From: Labrenzia sp. THAF82
Lineage (GTDB): Bacteria > Pseudomonadota > Alphaproteobacteria > Rhizobiales > Stappiaceae
Direction: 5' to 3'
Assembly: GCF_009363435.1 (NCBI RefSeq)
Contig: NZ_CP045354.1
Span: 4,616,501-4,680,500 of the forward strand
Length of the DNA stretch: 64,000 nucleotides
Shown here: one piece after another, positions 62,579 to 64,000 of the stretch
Layout: each line of letters starts with the position of its first letter
Position numbering within the stretch: the stretch's first letter is position 1
Position numbers and translations under genes: made by a program
Notes under the pieces: generated by a model
Told to the model about the DNA's origin: nothing
Database searches by the model: none
The model's input: only the letters and a program-made list of their open reading frames with translations

Positions 62579-63492
62579 TTCTTCATCCTCGGATTGAGAA
62601 CGTCGCGCAGCTGGTCGCCGACGAGGTTGATCGATGCAACGGTCAAGAGCAGCGCGATGCCGGGAAAAACGGAAATCCAGTACCGGCCAGACAACATGTA
62701 CTCAAAGCCGTTGGCGATCAGTACGCCAAGCGATGGCTCGGTTTGCGGCAGTCCAACACCAAGAAAAGAGAGGGTTGCCTCAAGAGAAACGGCATGTGCG
62801 GTCTGTACCGTGCCGACCACGATCAGCGGAGCAAGACAATTGGGCAAAATGTGCCTGAAGACAACGCGCATCCTGGAAAGGCCAAGGCATTGCGCCGCTT
62901 CAACATATTCCTTGCCGCGTTCCACCAGTGCCGTCGCCCGGACGGTTCGCGCGTAATAGGCCCATTGCGCAACCACGAGCGCGAGGATGATCTTGTCGAC
63001 GCCTTTGCCGAGCGCGGCGACCAGCATCAGAGCAACCAGGGAGGCGGGGAAAGACAGTTGCAAGTCCACCACTCTCATGATGATTGCTTCCATCCGGCCG
63101 CCGGAATAGGCAGCGATCAGTCCAACCGCCATACCAATAAAAAGAGCAATCACGCCTGAGGCCAAGCCGACCGAAATTGAGATCCGCAGGCCATACAGGA
63201 TCGCCGAATAGAGATCTCTTCCAGCACCATCCGAGCCAAGCCACATGGTGTAACCGGCAAAGGCTTCAGAACCTGGCGGTAGTCGTCCATCCAGGACATC
63301 GACCTGCCCCAGGTCATAGGGGTTTTGGGGTGTTATCCAAGGTGCTAGCACCGCCAGGAGAATAATTACCATCAGGATAACAAACGCCGTTGCCGCAATG
63401 CGGCTTTCGAAGAACTCGGCCCTGAACCGCTGAAACGGCGTTTCGACCTTGGCCGTTACCTGCCCTGAAGTCTGGATCGTTGTATCGGTCAT
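62575..63492 (-). CDS. Dipeptide-type ABC transporter permease, DppC-like
   Basis: A 305-residue inner-membrane permease. About six membrane helices; the first is AATAFVILMVIILLAVLAPW, and the EAA loop is EAAQCLGLSRMRVVFRHILP. The motif SVGLASGVIALFIGMAVGLI is characteristic. It pairs with the DppB-like permease and overlaps both neighbours by ATGA. The N-terminal 25 residues are longer than in most DppC. Confidence 0.93.
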   Translation of the reverse strand: MTDTTIQTSGQVTAKVETPFQRFRAEFFESRIAATAFVILMVIILLAVLAPWITPQNPYDLGQVDVLDGRLPPGSEAFAGYTMWLGSDGAGRDLYSAILYGLRISISVGLASGVIALFIGMAVGLIAAYSGGRMEAIIMRVVDLQLSFPASLVALMLVAALGKGVDKIILALVVAQWAYYARTVRATALVERGKEYVEAAQCLGLSRMRVVFRHILPNCLAPLIVVGTVQTAHAVSLEATLSFLGVGLPQTEPSLGVLIANGFEYMLSGRYWISVFPGIALLLTVASINLVGDQLRDVLNPRMKK

Positions 63493-64000
63493 GCGCCCTG
63501 ATCCTGTAGGCGGACCCTCGGGTCCAGAATGGAATAGAGAATGTCAACGACCAGATTGATCAGGACAAAGAACAGAACCATGATCATCAGGTAGGCCACG
63601 ACCACAGGGCGATCGAGTTGCAGGATTGCGTCGATCAGCAACTTGCCCATGCCTGGCCAGGCGAAAATCGTCTCCGTCACGACCGAGAACCCGATCAGAC
63701 TGCCGAATTCCAGCCCCATCACGGTCACCACCGGGATCATGATGTTTTTCATCACATGCACGAAAATGATGCGACTGGTCGATACGCCCTTGGCGCGGGC
63801 ATATTTGACGTAGTCCTGGCCCATCGCCTCGCGGACCCCTGCCCGCGTCAGCCGGATTGCCAGGGAAATCTTCAAGAGCGACAAGTTAAGGGCCGGCAGA
63901 AAGATGTGTCGGATCCCGTCCCAAGTGGCCAGACTTGTCTGAATTCCAAAAATCGATGCCGTGTCGCCGCGGCCCGTTGAAGGCAGCCACCCAAGTTCGA
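63489..64000 (-). CDS. Dipeptide-type ABC transporter permease, DppB-like (partial, N-terminus outside window)
   Basis: The last 170 codons of a DppB-type permease. The frame runs to the right edge with ELGWLPSTGRGDTASIFGIQ, DGIRHIFLPALNLSLLKISL, the EAA-loop DYVKYARAKGVSTSRIIFVH and GLEFGSLIGFSVVTETIFAW. It ends in LVVDILYSILDPRVRLQDQG, the normal DppB C-terminus. It overlaps dppC by four bases; a substrate-binding protein may be encoded further right. Confidence 0.92.
   Translation of the reverse strand, partial: ELGWLPSTGRGDTASIFGIQTSLATWDGIRHIFLPALNLSLLKISLAIRLTRAGVREAMGQDYVKYARAKGVSTSRIIFVHVMKNIMIPVVTVMGLEFGSLIGFSVVTETIFAWPGMGKLLIDAILQLDRPVVVAYLMIMVLFFVLINLVVDILYSILDPRVRLQDQGA

Noticed and set aside
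1-64000. Prophage, insertion sequence, integrase or CRISPR array
   Set aside because: No transposase, integrase or phage structural gene, no terminal inverted repeats and no regularly spaced repeats were seen; the tRNA genes are not followed by an integrase.

Overview
The window reads as a chromosomal segment of a GC-rich alphaproteobacterium. Gene families and arrangement (WYL, TetR, LysR and LacI regulators, YdcH, a fused CysNC with CysD and CysQ, a Dpp-type operon, stand-alone MnmD) fit a Hyphomicrobiales/Stappiaceae (Roseibium/Labrenzia-like) marine heterotroph. That placement is inference from gene content; no rRNA or phylogenetic marker is present. Most of the window is ordinary, densely coded chromosome with clear Shine-Dalgarno sequences. 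I see no prophage, insertion sequence, integrase or CRISPR array.

Layout. 0-4.4 kb: a truncated GH32/GH43-like beta-propeller glycosidase, a phytanoyl-CoA-dioxygenase-type oxygenase divergent from a LacI regulator, and a VOC protein with a WYL regulator. 4.6-12.8 kb: a secreted metallophosphoesterase, a HupE/UreJ-type membrane protein, an enoyl-CoA hydratase divergent from a TetR regulator (palindromic operator between them), YdcH, an SDR, small secreted proteins and YjbQ. 13-20.5 kb: a sterol-glucosyltransferase-like GT1 enzyme, a membrane protein with CBS-like repeats, an FMN-dependent glutamate-synthase-domain protein, an XRE regulator, and a plant-type SABATH carboxyl methyltransferase. 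20.5-32 kb: an ABC exporter downstream of a SufR-like cysteine-containing regulator, a GGDEF-EAL protein, DUF2293, RidA, MOSC, a His/Pro/Tyr-rich secreted protein, a FUSC transporter and secreted small proteins. 32-36 kb: EttA, then an AT-rich islet with one orphan gene carrying a C-terminal resolvase-type helix-turn-helix. 36-44.7 kb: a hydroxyacid dehydrogenase, a class A beta-lactamase divergent from an AmpR-like LysR regulator, the two halves of MnmC as divergent genes, a YbaK-type deacylase, and two sugar-nucleotide epimerases. 44.7-51.4 kb: sulfate activation (cysD-cysNC, cysQ), PilZ and a CoA transferase. 51.4-53 kb: a long gene-free stretch with a probable unidentified structured RNA ending in a strong terminator, then tRNA-Gln(UUG) and tRNA-Pro(CGG). 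53-64 kb: LysR/MetC/EamA, a small membrane protein with XRE regulator and its palindromic operator, two VOC proteins, and a dppBCDF-like operon ending in an AbgB-like M20 amidohydrolase.

How genes work together. CysD and CysNC make APS and PAPS, and CysQ clears the PAP by-product. DppBCDF imports a peptide-like substrate probably handled by the M20 amidohydrolase. The MetC/EamA pair would release and export a sulfur amino-acid product under LysR control. The best leads for something undescribed are the AT-rich orphan at 34.3-36.0 kb, the candidate non-coding RNA at 51.78-52.17 kb, and the bacterial SABATH methyltransferase at 18.5 kb.
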